The notes beneath the pieces were generated by a model, which saw only the letters and a list, made by a program, of their open reading frames with translations, had not been told where the DNA came from and ran no database searches. From CAIOYC01 sp038327995 (GTDB lineage: Bacteria > Pseudomonadota > Alphaproteobacteria > Caulobacterales > Caulobacteraceae), in contig JBBQLP010000002.1 in the NCBI GenBank assembly GCA_038327995.1, forward strand, positions 1 to 64,000: a DNA stretch of 64,000 nt, read 5' to 3'. The position numbers were made by a program, and so were the translations under genes. This document shows positions 7,827 through 15,889 of the stretch, in pieces; position 1 is the stretch's first letter, and each line of letters begins with the position of its first letter.

Positions 7827-8567
7827 TCAGGCGGTCGGCCCCGCCCTCCCCCTGGCGGGCGGCAAGATCGTCCGTCTCATCGTCGCGGTGCCGGCGGATC
7901 TTGCGCCGGGCTCTCTGGCCCTCAGCGGCGGTGCGCGCTCGGAAGTAAGCTCCGGTCGCGGCCAGGAAAGACGGTCGAGCTTGGCGTCGAGTTGGGGATC
8001 GTCCGATTGGAGCAGCAGCTCCTCGAGGATCGGTTGGTCGAACCCCGTTATCGTCAGCGGCTCCTCCAGGATGGTGAGTTCCTGCAGCTCCACGCTAAGG
8101 GCCTCGAAATCCCACTCGCCGGTTTCTGCAAGTCTATTGAGGGTGATTGCGAGGAGCCGGACATCATTGGGCGCGAGATGTTCGACGCGAATTATGTTCA
8201 CCAGCTTGATGTCGAGCTCGCGGCAGGCTTCGACCACGCCATGGCCGTTGATTACGGTTAGATTGCCATCGACCAAGATCGGATTGACCTGCCCAAACCG
8301 CATCAGGCTCGCCTTGATGCGAGCGAGCTGAGCCTTGGAAGTTTTCCGCACGCGTCTTGAAGCAGACTTTAGCTCGTCAATGTTGACGCGCTCGATCCGT
8401 TGGTCTGGGATCGGATCACCGTTCCTGCGCGAGGCGGCCTCAGCTGTTTGGGTGTCGATATGGCTTTGTCGGTCGGCGCGGCTTCTGCTGACAAGTTGCG
8501 CCTTTAGACCGAGGCCAGCCGGAGCCTCCAGCCGAGGCGGCCGACCCGATAGGGTGTTAACGCGCAT
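7827..8567 (-). CDS. ParB/Srx-domain protein, out-of-frame C-terminus
   Basis: A 246-residue frame with a ParB N-terminal-like domain at about residues 58-185: IERVNIDELK, TSKAQLARIKASLMRFGQVNPILVDGN, the INGHG loop at 106-110 and LNRLAETGEWDFEAL. This layout matches ParB-like domains of phage and island proteins, often fused to a DNA methyltransferase, rather than chromosomal ParB. After LLLQSDDPQLDAKLD (to about residue 200) the sequence becomes Arg/Pro-rich and unlike the domain, while another frame becomes coding-like, so the end is probably out of frame or truncated. GGAGG seven bases before the ATG is a strong ribosome site. A role in partition or nucleotide-dependent DNA binding of the element is inferred. 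Confidence 0.65.
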   Translation of the reverse strand: MRVNTLSGRPPRLEAPAGLGLKAQLVSRSRADRQSHIDTQTAEAASRRNGDPIPDQRIERVNIDELKSASRRVRKTSKAQLARIKASLMRFGQVNPILVDGNLTVINGHGVVEACRELDIKLVNIIRVEHLAPNDVRLLAITLNRLAETGEWDFEALSVELQELTILEEPLTITGFDQPILEELLLQSDDPQLDAKLDRLSWPRPELTSERAPPLRAREPGARSAGTATMRRTILPPARGRAGPTA

Positions 8568-8673
8568 GGCGAACCTCCATGCGCTGACCGAGAATAGAAT
8601 TTATCGGAAGCTTCCCGGGCCAACCCCGGAAGTGGATCACGCGTCGCATCACTGCTCTCCTCTGAAGAGGACA

Positions 8674-8719
8674 GCCAGAGTGCGTAAGCCATAGAGGCAG
8701 AGGCATTACGCACTCTGGC
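8674..8719. terminator. long perfect inverted repeat between primase and ParB genes
   Basis: GCCAGAGTGCGTAA (8674-8687) and its exact complement TTACGCACTCTGGC (8706-8719) flank an 18-base loop, giving a 14-base-pair stem. CCTCTGAAGAGG, a second small palindrome, lies just beyond (8660-8671). It is 53 bases past the primase stop on the minus strand, so it could terminate that transcript, but there is no T-run. A protein-binding site or processed RNA hairpin is equally possible. The rest of 8568-8771 shows nothing else. Confidence 0.5.
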
Positions 8720-8771
8720 CCTCCTTGGCACTGGCACTATTGATGATTCGATTTGCCGACTCGTGCAAGCC

Positions 8772-10292
8772 CTAATCGGGCGGCGAATTGCTCCGTCCCG
8801 AAACCGGCTCAAGGTCGCGAACGGTAGGGAAACCGTTGGACTTGAACACATCGTAACCCATGGCGCGGAGCCGCGAGGTGAACGCCCCTAACGGCACGGA
8901 TGTGCGATGGCCCCGCTCTATCGTCCAGGTCCGGTAGTGCTTCCATAGCTCTGCCGTTCTGATCCGCACCCCGGGGGCCTCTCGACAGCCTTCGCTGATG
9001 AACTCCCGAACCGGGTTGGCCGTAGCGAGCATATCAATTTTCGCACGAACGCACTCCTCGGGTTCACAGAACCCGCCGCGGCGGTGCAGTCGCCCGTAAG
9101 CATCTAATAGGCGGTTGAAGATCGCTGGAAGTTCGGTGGCGATTATCTTGTCTGCGAGCTGCCGATCCATTTCGTGGGTCTCGAACCGCCGCTCGAACGG
9201 GATCACATACATGCGCCGCTCAAACCCATAGGAGCTATCGCTGATGCGCGGGGATCCGTTCAGCGAGATGATCGGCAAGGCGCGAGCTACAATAGCGACC
9301 GACTCCGGGTCGTGAGCTTTGCGGGTCATGAGAGGCTTGGCCTCAGCGATGGACTTCAGAAGCCCGTCTTCCAGCTGGACGCCATCGCGCGCATCGTCAT
9401 CGAGGAACAGAAGCTTATCGGCCAGAGCTGGGTGGGAAAAGCGGTCTCGCGATAGGGTTTCGATCTTGCCCCAGTAGACCTGATTTTGACCGAGCAGAGC
9501 GGCCAGAATTCTCATCAACACCGATTTGCCGTTGCTCCCCCCACCGCGCAGAAAGATGATCATCGGGATGTCTCGTCGGGGCTGCATGGCATAGGCCATG
9601 ATTTCCTCGACATGCAGGATCATCTCCTCGGGCTGATCGGCCTTCGAGAAAATTTCCCCAACCATCCGGCTGAACAGAGGACAGTCGGAGTCGTCGCTGA
9701 GGCTCACCGGCGACACCGCCGTCAGATGCGACCAAAGGCGGTTTGGCCGTACCTCATAATCGCCGTCGTCAGAAAATCTGACTTCGCCGTTCGTTGTGTT
9801 GATGACGTGGTCAGGCTGGGGCGCTCCGGAGCCGACCGATCGTTCTCGGTATTGAGTATCTTTGAGGACCCGTAGCGCCCCAGCGATCAGCGAATTCTGG
9901 TTGCCGCCCCCGTAGGCGTTCGGCTCCGTTCGGTAGATCGCAAGGAGGCGCCTGCGGATTTCCGCGCATGGGGTTGGGATCCACACGTTCCTTCGGAATA
10001 CGAAGAACTGCTTGCCGTTGAACTGGATGCCAAGCCCATAGTCGAGACCACGAAGAAGCTCATGTGCCAGGGCCATCTCCAGGCCCGGAGCGTCTTCCGC
10101 CCAGATCTCCCAAAGATGATTGGCGTCGTGGCGTAGGGTCGGGGCTGGGATGCCAGTCTGCTCAGCGAGGTCTATGACCGCTTGCTCATCTTTCCATGCA
10201 CCATGAATCAGTTCCTCCAAGACCTCGTCCTGCGTCGACATCGTCGAAAAGGGCGGCCTGGCATCGTCGTTTGTCGCGAGATTATTTCGCAT
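8772..10292 (-). CDS. P4-family phage/plasmid primase-helicase (D5-like, SF3)
   Basis: A 506-residue protein with the C-terminal SF3 helicase core of P4/D5 replication proteins: Walker A GGGSNGKS at 250-257, Walker B KLLFLDDDA at 293-301, sensor/motif C PIISLNGSPRISD at 340-352, then the FERRMYVIPF segment typical of the family. The N-terminal part is D5_N-like. There is no zinc finger or archaeo-eukaryotic primase domain, so it is the short helicase form. It would unwind and help initiate replication of an integrated element or phage. Lower G+C than flanking core genes and the iteron-like DNA upstream fit a mobile origin. The start may instead be the ATG at 10241 (MSTQDEV). Confidence 0.88.
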   Translation of the reverse strand: MRNNLATNDDARPPFSTMSTQDEVLEELIHGAWKDEQAVIDLAEQTGIPAPTLRHDANHLWEIWAEDAPGLEMALAHELLRGLDYGLGIQFNGKQFFVFRRNVWIPTPCAEIRRRLLAIYRTEPNAYGGGNQNSLIAGALRVLKDTQYRERSVGSGAPQPDHVINTTNGEVRFSDDGDYEVRPNRLWSHLTAVSPVSLSDDSDCPLFSRMVGEIFSKADQPEEMILHVEEIMAYAMQPRRDIPMIIFLRGGGSNGKSVLMRILAALLGQNQVYWGKIETLSRDRFSHPALADKLLFLDDDARDGVQLEDGLLKSIAEAKPLMTRKAHDPESVAIVARALPIISLNGSPRISDSSYGFERRMYVIPFERRFETHEMDRQLADKIIATELPAIFNRLLDAYGRLHRRGGFCEPEECVRAKIDMLATANPVREFISEGCREAPGVRIRTAELWKHYRTWTIERGHRTSVPLGAFTSRLRAMGYDVFKSNGFPTVRDLEPVSGRSNSPPD

Positions 10293-10785
10293 CGCCTTGG
10301 TCCAGTGGTTGGCCCGGACTTCAAAACCCGCCGGGCTGATGCGCGCAGACTCTCAATTGCGCAGCGGCAGATCAACCAAAATAATGCGAACGGCTAATGT
10401 TACACTAATGACGTGTAGGCATTGGGCGTTTCAAATTCAACAATAGGTCCCCTAAGTCCCCTAACTGACAGTTGATCACCTGATAGTTGTGGGTACGATA
10501 ACCAGATACGATTTCCCTGTTCGGCGTATTTAATTCCCTGTTCCAGCCACTAGGGAAAATCACTTGCGCGGTTGCTTCAAACCGCTGATGTTAAAGAGGT
10601 TTCAGTCTGACTGGCGCAGAGCGCGTGACGACCAATTCCCGCAGTCTTCGGGAAATACCCTGTTACCAGGGAATTTGCGGGCGGAGGCAAACCACACTGG
10701 ATCGGGAACCGCCGGAGAATTCAGGGAGCTGAGGGGGTAGTTTCAGGGCGAAATGTCCTCGCGGAGATAGATAGTCTCTGTTCGA

Positions 10786-10819
10786 CAGGGAATTAGTCCC
10801 GCAAATACCGCGGGTTACG
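10786..10819. repeat. iteron-like direct repeat, copy 1
   Basis: CAGGGAATTAGTCCCG followed by CAAATACCGCGGGTTA. The same block recurs at 10895 with one inserted T and a few substitutions. The left half is itself a near-palindrome (GGGAATTAGTCCC). Confidence 0.55.
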
Positions 10820-10850
10820 CGGTTACTCTGTGTGGCTGTGGGTGGTAAGG

Positions 10851-10890
10851 ACTGGCTGGCGGAAAGATGCAGATTCGAACCGTTGTTAGG
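10851..10890. repeat. degenerate copy of the tRNA-Ser 3' end (att-like)
   Basis: Forty bases align without gaps to 11071-11110, the 3' part of the tRNA-Ser gene: ACTGGCTGGCGG, GATTCGAACC and GTTAGG are identical, giving 32 of 40 matches at an offset of exactly 220. The T-stem and acceptor pairs are broken, so it is not a tRNA. A remnant attachment site from integration at the tRNA 3' end is the likely origin. Confidence 0.6.
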
Positions 10891-10894
10891 GAAT

Positions 10895-10928
10895 CAGGGA
10901 ATTTAGTCCCGACAATTCCGTGGGTTAG
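10895..10928. repeat. iteron-like direct repeat, copy 2
   Basis: CAGGGAATTTAGTCCCG followed by ACAATTCCGTGGGTTA, the second copy of the block at 10786, 109 bases further on. Confidence 0.55.
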
Positions 10929-11042
10929 GTGAGGGAAAATCGACCAGAGAAGGATTTCCGATAATATTCCCATATCAGCGTATTGATTGCGAGCTGGGGA
11001 AATGTAAAGCAGTATTTAATTTTGGGTCAATCCGCATCAATA

Positions 11043-11070
11043 CTTAGAGTTATTTAAGCTATACTCTAAG
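11043..11070. terminator. inverted repeat just after tRNA-Ser
   Basis: CTTAGAGT (11043-11050) and ACTCTAAG (11063-11070) form a perfect eight-pair stem with a 12-base AT-rich loop, six bases beyond the encoded CCA of tRNA-Ser. It may end the tRNA transcript or be an arm site for the lost integrase. Confidence 0.4.
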
Positions 11071-11076
11071 ACTGGC

Positions 11077-11166
11077 TGGCGGTGAGAGAGGGATTCGAAC
11101 CCTCGTTAGGTTTTCACCTAAACACGCTTTCCAAGCGTGCGCGATCGACCACTCCGCCACCTCACC
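11077..11166 (-). tRNA. tRNA-Ser (anticodon GGA)
   Basis: On the minus strand a 90-base class II tRNA begins GGTGAGGTGGCGGAG and ends CTCTCACCGCCA with CCA encoded. The anticodon stem-loop is CACGC-TTGGAAA-GCGTG, so the anticodon is GGA (Ser, UCC/UCU). The long variable arm is GTTTAGGTGAAAACCTAAC and the T-arm GAGGG-TTCGAAT-CCCTC. Serine tRNA genes are common integration sites, and the element remnant lies on its 3' side. Confidence 0.97.
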
Positions 11167-11331
11167 ATCACGCCGCGCGGTCGGCGCGGGTGGCTTCCGG
11201 AGGGAACGAACCCCCGTCGCGGAAGGCGCGCAATATACTGATGCAAGCCCGCGCCGCAAGCGCTCACGGTTGGGTCCGGGGGCTGTGGTCCCTATATATT
11301 TGTCCGAGCCCTTCCCGCCCCGGAGACCGCC

Positions 11332-11985
11332 ATGCTGTTCGCCAAGAAGCCCGCCGAGATTCCCGCCGCCGATCAGGCGCTCAAGGGCCGGGCCGAGCCG
11401 ATCCCCACCGCTGCGACCCACTACATCAACGGCCATGCCTTGCAGGGTCCCTATCCCGAGGGGCTTGAGATCGCCGATTTCGCCATGGGGTGCTACTGGG
11501 GGGTGGAACGCTTGTTCTGGCAGGTTGCGGGCGTGTGGGTGACGGCGGTCGGCAACGAGGGCGGACCGACCCCCAATCCGACCTATGAGGAAGTCTGCTC
11601 GGGCCGCACGGGCCATGCGGAGACGGTGCGGGTGGTGTTCGATCCGAAACTGGTTTCCTACGCGAGCTTGCTCAAGACCTTCTGGGAGGGGCACGACCCC
11701 ACCCAGGGAATGCGTCAGGGCGGCGACCGGGGCACGCAGTATCGCTCGGTGATCTTCACCCACGGCGAGGCGCAGGCGGCGGCGGCGGCGGCGTCGAAGG
11801 CAGCCTACGCGCACGCGTTGAAGGCGCGGGGCCTTGGGCCCATCACCACCGAGATTGCTCCCGCCAGCCCCTTCTATTTCGCCGAAGGCTATCACCAGCA
11901 GTATCTGGCCAAGAACCCGGGCGGCTATTGCGGCATCGGCGGAACCGGCGTTGTCTGCCCCATCGGGGTTGGCGTCACCGCCTGA
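11332..11985 (+). CDS. msrA: peptide-methionine (S)-S-oxide reductase MsrA
   Basis: A 217-residue enzyme that reduces methionine-S-sulfoxide in proteins and free form. The active-site motif is MGCYWGVE with the nucleophilic Cys at residue 54. Further on, GHAETVRVVFDP, FWEGHDPTQGMRQGGDRGTQYRS and AEGYHQQYLAKNPGGYC are family signatures; the C-terminal Cys residues of GGYCGIGGTGVVC can act as resolving cysteines. The length and the N-terminal extension before the catalytic domain match the longer alphaproteobacterial type. It is encoded alone just beyond the tRNA-Ser gene. Confidence 0.96.
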   Translation: MLFAKKPAEIPAADQALKGRAEPIPTAATHYINGHALQGPYPEGLEIADFAMGCYWGVERLFWQVAGVWVTAVGNEGGPTPNPTYEEVCSGRTGHAETVRVVFDPKLVSYASLLKTFWEGHDPTQGMRQGGDRGTQYRSVIFTHGEAQAAAAAASKAAYAHALKARGLGPITTEIAPASPFYFAEGYHQQYLAKNPGGYCGIGGTGVVCPIGVGVTA

Positions 11986-12070
11986 GCTGCGGACCTAAGC
12001 CCCGCAAGACCTGAGCCTTGGGACTTGAGCCCTTGGGGACCTGAGCATTGGGCGGATGCGGGGGAGTGGA

Positions 12071-12421
12071 ATGACGTTCGACGACTTTGACCGGATGGCG
12101 CTGGCCCTGCCGGGTGCGATGTTCGACATCAAGTGGGGGGCGGATCGCACCTACTGCATCGGCGGCAAGATGTTCGCTGTGGCGGGCCACCTCGGCGACT
12201 ACGCGCCCCGCTACGTCTTCAAGACCTCGGACCTGTCGTTCGAGATGCTGGTCGACAGCGGCGCGGCGGTTCCGGCGCCGTACCTCGCGCGCGCAAGGTG
12301 GGTGCAGCTTGTGGCGCCGGACTCGCTGCCGGACGAGGCGCTCACCCGCTACATTGCGCAGTCGCACGCCCTCGTCGCCGCCAAGCTGACCCGCAAAGCG
12401 CGGGCGGACCTTGGCTTCTGA
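12071..12421 (+). CDS. MmcQ/YjbR family protein
   Basis: A 116-residue protein beginning MTFDDFDRMALALPGA. The pattern of an N-terminal helix, DIKWGADRTYCIGGKMFAV, then ARWVQLVAPDSLPDEALTRYIAQSHALVAAKL fits the MmcQ/YjbR (DUF419) fold, a small CyaY-like alpha/beta domain. These are called DNA-binding from structure, but their role is unclear. GGGGAG just before the ATG at 12071 supports this start over one five codons upstream. Confidence 0.8.
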   Translation: MTFDDFDRMALALPGAMFDIKWGADRTYCIGGKMFAVAGHLGDYAPRYVFKTSDLSFEMLVDSGAAVPAPYLARARWVQLVAPDSLPDEALTRYIAQSHALVAAKLTRKARADLGF

Positions 12422-12594
12422 CGGCGCGGGTCGTTCGTGCTGGCCTCGGAGCCGTTCCAGATAAAGGGCTACGGATTCAAGAGCAGGGGGCCTATGTCGG
12501 GTTTGGGGTTGCGCTGAAATGACGCGTCATGGTTTCATTTCCCAGGCGAACTAGCGAATACCGTCCCGCTGCTGCCTTCGATGGGGGTTCGAGT

Positions 12595-13842
12595 ATGCTT
12601 CAACGCATGGTTCACCGCTTCTTGCGAGTTGGACGGTTCACCCTAATCGATCCTCGCGGGCGGGCAAGCATCCACGGCGACGGCTCGGGGCCAGATGTCT
12701 GCGTGCGCCTCAATGGATGGCTGACGCCGCTGAAGATCACCCTGGCCCCGACCATGATGCTGGGCGAATGCTACATGGACGGATCGCTGCAGATGGTGCG
12801 CGGCGACATCTACGACTTTCTGGATCTTCTCGGTCGCAACTTCGACTACGATCCCGTCCGTCAGCATAAGCAGTCCGCGCCCAAAAGGCTCTGGTTCTGG
12901 CTGCTTCGGCACGTGCGCCAGATCAACGGACGCATCGCCGCCCGCCGCAATGTGGCGCATCACTACGACCTCTCGGCCGATCTCTACCGCCGGTTCCTGG
13001 ATGCGGATATGCAGTATAGCTGCGCCTATTTCCGCGAACCGGGGATGACGCTCGACGCCGCGCAGGCCGCCAAGAAGGCGCACATCGCCGCCAAGCTCCT
13101 GCTGGAGCCGGATCACCACGTGCTGGACATAGGCTGCGGCTGGGGCGGGCTGGGTTTGACCCTCGCCACCTACGTGCCCGACGGCGAGGTTCTGGGCGTC
13201 ACCCTTTCGCAGGAGCAACTAGCCATCGCTCAGGAGCGGGCGGCGGCGCTCGCCACCGCCGAGCGGGGCGCCAATGCGCGCTTCGAGCTTTGCGACTATC
13301 GCGATGTGCAGGGACCGTTCGACCGGATCGTCTCGGTGGGGATGTTCGAGCACGTGGGCCAGCCCAACTATCAGGAGTATTTCGACACCATCGCCAAACT
13401 GCTCACCGACGAGGGGGTGGCGCTGGTGCACTCCATCGGACGCAAGACCGAGCCGGGCCTCACCAATCCCTTCATCGCCAAATACATCTTTCCTGGCGGC
13501 TATATCCCCGCCCTTTCCGAGGTGCTGCCCCATATCGAGCGGGCGGGTCTATGGGTGACGGACTTGGAGGTCCTGCGGTTGCACTATGCTGAGACACTGA
13601 AGGCGTGGCGGGAGCGGTTCGCCGCCCAACGCGCCAATATCGCCGATCTTTACGACGAGCGTTTCTGCAGGATGTTCGAGTTCTACCTAGCGACCTCGGA
13701 GGTCGCCTTTCGCTATGGCGGGCACATGGTCTTCCAGCTTCAACTAGCCAAGCGCGTCGACGTGGTCCCCATCACCCGTGACTACATGGGCGACGGCGAA
13801 CGAGGCCTAGAGCCAAGAACACGCATCCGCGCGGTGGGGTAG
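12595..13842 (+). CDS. cfa: cyclopropane-fatty-acyl-phospholipid synthase
   Basis: A 415-residue SAM-dependent enzyme that adds a methylene bridge to unsaturated phospholipid acyl chains at the membrane. The N-terminal lipid-binding domain (MLQRMVHRFLRVGRFTLIDP...) is followed by NVAHHYDLSADLYRRFLDADMQYSCAYF, the family signature before the SAM site, and by VLDIGCGWGGLGLTLA, the SAM-binding motif I. VGMFEHVG and YIFPGGYIP are also conserved. GGGGG lies upstream of the ATG at 12595. It is convergent with mutL, 26 bases apart, and monocistronic. Confidence 0.95.
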   Translation: MLQRMVHRFLRVGRFTLIDPRGRASIHGDGSGPDVCVRLNGWLTPLKITLAPTMMLGECYMDGSLQMVRGDIYDFLDLLGRNFDYDPVRQHKQSAPKRLWFWLLRHVRQINGRIAARRNVAHHYDLSADLYRRFLDADMQYSCAYFREPGMTLDAAQAAKKAHIAAKLLLEPDHHVLDIGCGWGGLGLTLATYVPDGEVLGVTLSQEQLAIAQERAAALATAERGANARFELCDYRDVQGPFDRIVSVGMFEHVGQPNYQEYFDTIAKLLTDEGVALVHSIGRKTEPGLTNPFIAKYIFPGGYIPALSEVLPHIERAGLWVTDLEVLRLHYAETLKAWRERFAAQRANIADLYDERFCRMFEFYLATSEVAFRYGGHMVFQLQLAKRVDVVPITRDYMGDGERGLEPRTRIRAVG

Positions 13843-13868
13843 AAGGGGTTGCTGGGACCATAAGCCTG

Positions 13869-15740
13869 CTATCGCCGCCCGAACAATCGCTCGATATCGG
13901 CCAGCTTCAACTCCACATAGGTCGGGCGGCCGTGGTTGCACTGGCCGGAGTGGGGGGTGGCTTCCATCTGGCGGAGGAGCGCGTTCATCTCCGCCGCGCT
14001 GAGCCGCCTACCTGCCCGCACCGAGCCGTGACAGGCCATGGTTCCGGCGACCTCGGCCAGCCGTTCGGAAAGCGCCAGCGCCGAGCCGCTCTCAGTCAGA
14101 TCGTCGGCGATATCGCGGATCAGCCCCTGCACGTCGGTATCGCCCAGCATGGCGGGGGTTTCGCGCACCAGGACCGCGCCCGGCCCGAAAGCTTCCACCA
14201 CGAGGCCAAGGGCCGCAAGCTCCTCCGCCCGCCCGGACACACGTTCGGCCTCGGCGGGATCGAGTTCGACTACTTCGGGCAAAAGCAGCGCCTGACGCGC
14301 TACCCCGCCCCCTGCCGCCTCCGACTTCATCCGCTCATAGACCAGCCGCTCGTGCGCTGCGTGCTGATCGACGATGACGACGCCGTCGCGGGTCTGGGCG
14401 ATGATGTAGGTCTCGTGCACCTGCGCCCGCGCTGCGCCGAGGGGGAAGTCCACCGGGTCGATCACCTCGCCCGTGTGGGAAGAGGCGTAGAGTGCCTCGT
14501 TCTCAGCTTCGACCCGCGCAGAGACTTCCTGCACGCCGGGAAGCGCCGACGCGAGGGCGCCCACCAAGCCGCCGAAGCTGGCTTGGGAGTAGCTTGTGGG
14601 AGTGGATCGCCAGCCGACACCCACGGGACCGTTGGAATAGCCGCCCGGTGAGGAGGCTCCGAGAGCCATCCCCGGACGAAAACCTGCCAAAGCCTGCCCT
14701 GCCACGGTGGTCGAGGCCCTGTGGCCGGCTCTGGCCAGGGCGTGCCTCAGCGCACCAATGATCAGCCCCCGCACCTGCGCGGGATCGCGAAAGCGCACCT
14801 CGGCCTTGGCGGGGTGGACGTTCACGTCCACGAGGCCAGGCTCGAGCTCCACATATAGCGCAGCCACAGGATGCCGATCACGGGCCAGAAAGTCGGCGTA
14901 GGCGGCGCGCAAGGCTCCGGCCAGAAGCCGATCCTTCACTGGCCGGTTGTTGACGAACAGATATTGATGCCCGGCGTTCCCGCGCGAATAGGTAGGCAAG
15001 CCCACGAAGCCCGAAAGCCGCACCCCCTCACGCTCCTGATCCACAGAGAGCGCGTTGGCGTGGAAGTCCCGGCCCAAGACCGCCGCCAGCCGGGCCAAGC
15101 GGCCCTCGGGGCCCGCAAACTCGGCAGGCAGACGCAGCGCCTTCTTGCCGTCGATGTCGAGCGAGAAACCCACCGCCTCGTGCGCCATGACCTGGCGTTT
15201 GATCTCCTCGGTGACGGCCAGCGCCTCGGAGCGTTCGGACTTCATGAACTTCAGCCGCGCCGGGGTGGCGTAGAAAAGATCGCGCACTTCGACGCGCGCA
15301 CCGTGCGGCGAGGGGAAGGCGCAAGGGCCGGGGGGCGTGGTCGCGCCGCCCTCGACCCTGATCTGAAAGGCGGCCTCCGCCCCCTTCGCCCGCGAGGCGA
15401 TGGAAAGCCGCGATACCGAGCCGATGGACGGCAGCGCCTCGCCCCGGAAGCCCATGGTCGAGACGTTGAGAAGGGCCCAGCCGCCGTCGTCTTCGAGCGG
15501 CAGCTTGGAGGTGGCGTGCCGCTCCACCGCCAATTCAAGCTGGTCTGGCGCCAGTCCCATCCCGTCGTCGGCGACGAGGATGCGCGATAGCCCGCCCTGA
15601 TCCACCTGCACCTCGATCATCGTAGCGCCCGCGTCGATGGCGTTCTCGACCAGCTCTTTCACTGCCGAGGCGGGGCGTTCGACCACCTCGCCAGCGGCGA
15701 TGCGGTTGACGGTTTCAGGTGGGAGGCGGCGGATGGGCAT
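13869..15740 (-). CDS. mutL: DNA mismatch repair protein MutL
   Basis: A 624-residue MutL. The GHKL ATPase domain carries ETVNRIAAGEVVERPASAVKEL, ENAIDAGA, DDGMGL and GFRGEALPSI (about residues 97-106). The C-terminal dimerisation domain has DQHAAHERLVYE at about 455, the DQHAxxExxxxE metal-binding endonuclease motif, plus ACHGSVRAGRRLS and CNHGRPT. This is therefore the endonuclease-active type, as expected outside MutH-bearing gammaproteobacteria. The start at 15740 (MPIRRLPPETVNRIAAG) matches the family. Confidence 0.97.
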   Translation of the reverse strand: MPIRRLPPETVNRIAAGEVVERPASAVKELVENAIDAGATMIEVQVDQGGLSRILVADDGMGLAPDQLELAVERHATSKLPLEDDGGWALLNVSTMGFRGEALPSIGSVSRLSIASRAKGAEAAFQIRVEGGATTPPGPCAFPSPHGARVEVRDLFYATPARLKFMKSERSEALAVTEEIKRQVMAHEAVGFSLDIDGKKALRLPAEFAGPEGRLARLAAVLGRDFHANALSVDQEREGVRLSGFVGLPTYSRGNAGHQYLFVNNRPVKDRLLAGALRAAYADFLARDRHPVAALYVELEPGLVDVNVHPAKAEVRFRDPAQVRGLIIGALRHALARAGHRASTTVAGQALAGFRPGMALGASSPGGYSNGPVGVGWRSTPTSYSQASFGGLVGALASALPGVQEVSARVEAENEALYASSHTGEVIDPVDFPLGAARAQVHETYIIAQTRDGVVIVDQHAAHERLVYERMKSEAAGGGVARQALLLPEVVELDPAEAERVSGRAEELAALGLVVEAFGPGAVLVRETPAMLGDTDVQGLIRDIADDLTESGSALALSERLAEVAGTMACHGSVRAGRRLSAAEMNALLRQMEATPHSGQCNHGRPTYVELKLADIERLFGRR

Positions 15741-15830
15741 GAGAGGGAGACGACTCGGTCGCGGTACGGCGGGACGGCGTCTGAAGATAGGCTCGCCCTT
15801 TTCTGCTGCAAACCGAAATACCCCACGCAA

Positions 15831-15860
15831 AAGCGCGCCCGGACCTGTCCGGGCGCGCTT
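15831..15860. terminator. strong GC hairpin terminator
   Basis: AAGCGCGCCCGGAC and its exact complement are separated by two bases (14-pair stem). On the minus strand the stem runs into CTTTTG, so it fits a Rho-independent terminator for the glycine-zipper gene; it also lies between that gene and mutL. Confidence 0.75.
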
Positions 15861-15889
15861 CGCTAGCTCAGTGGCTCAGGTCGGGCCGA

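Larger units (their letters stand above)
10293..11040. other. non-coding iteron-like region, possible replication origin of the element
   Basis: About 750 bases without a gene, visibly richer in A+T than the surroundings. The short core AGGGAAW or its complement WTTCCCT recurs in both orientations, for example at 10511-10520, 10531-10540, 10551-10560, 10634-10640, 10667-10677, 10786-10796, 10887-10904 and 10931-10940. GTCCCCTAA is repeated in tandem near 10446-10464. The region lies directly upstream of the P4-type primase gene. Origins of such elements commonly hold iterons, so I infer an origin or a repressor-binding array; this is not proven. Confidence 0.45.

Noticed and set aside
10851..10890. 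Second functional tRNA-Ser
   Set aside because: Only the 3' third is present and the T and acceptor stems do not pair.
10440..10940. CRISPR-like repeats
   Set aside because: Repeats are short, in both orientations and irregularly spaced; there are no uniform spacers and no cas genes.
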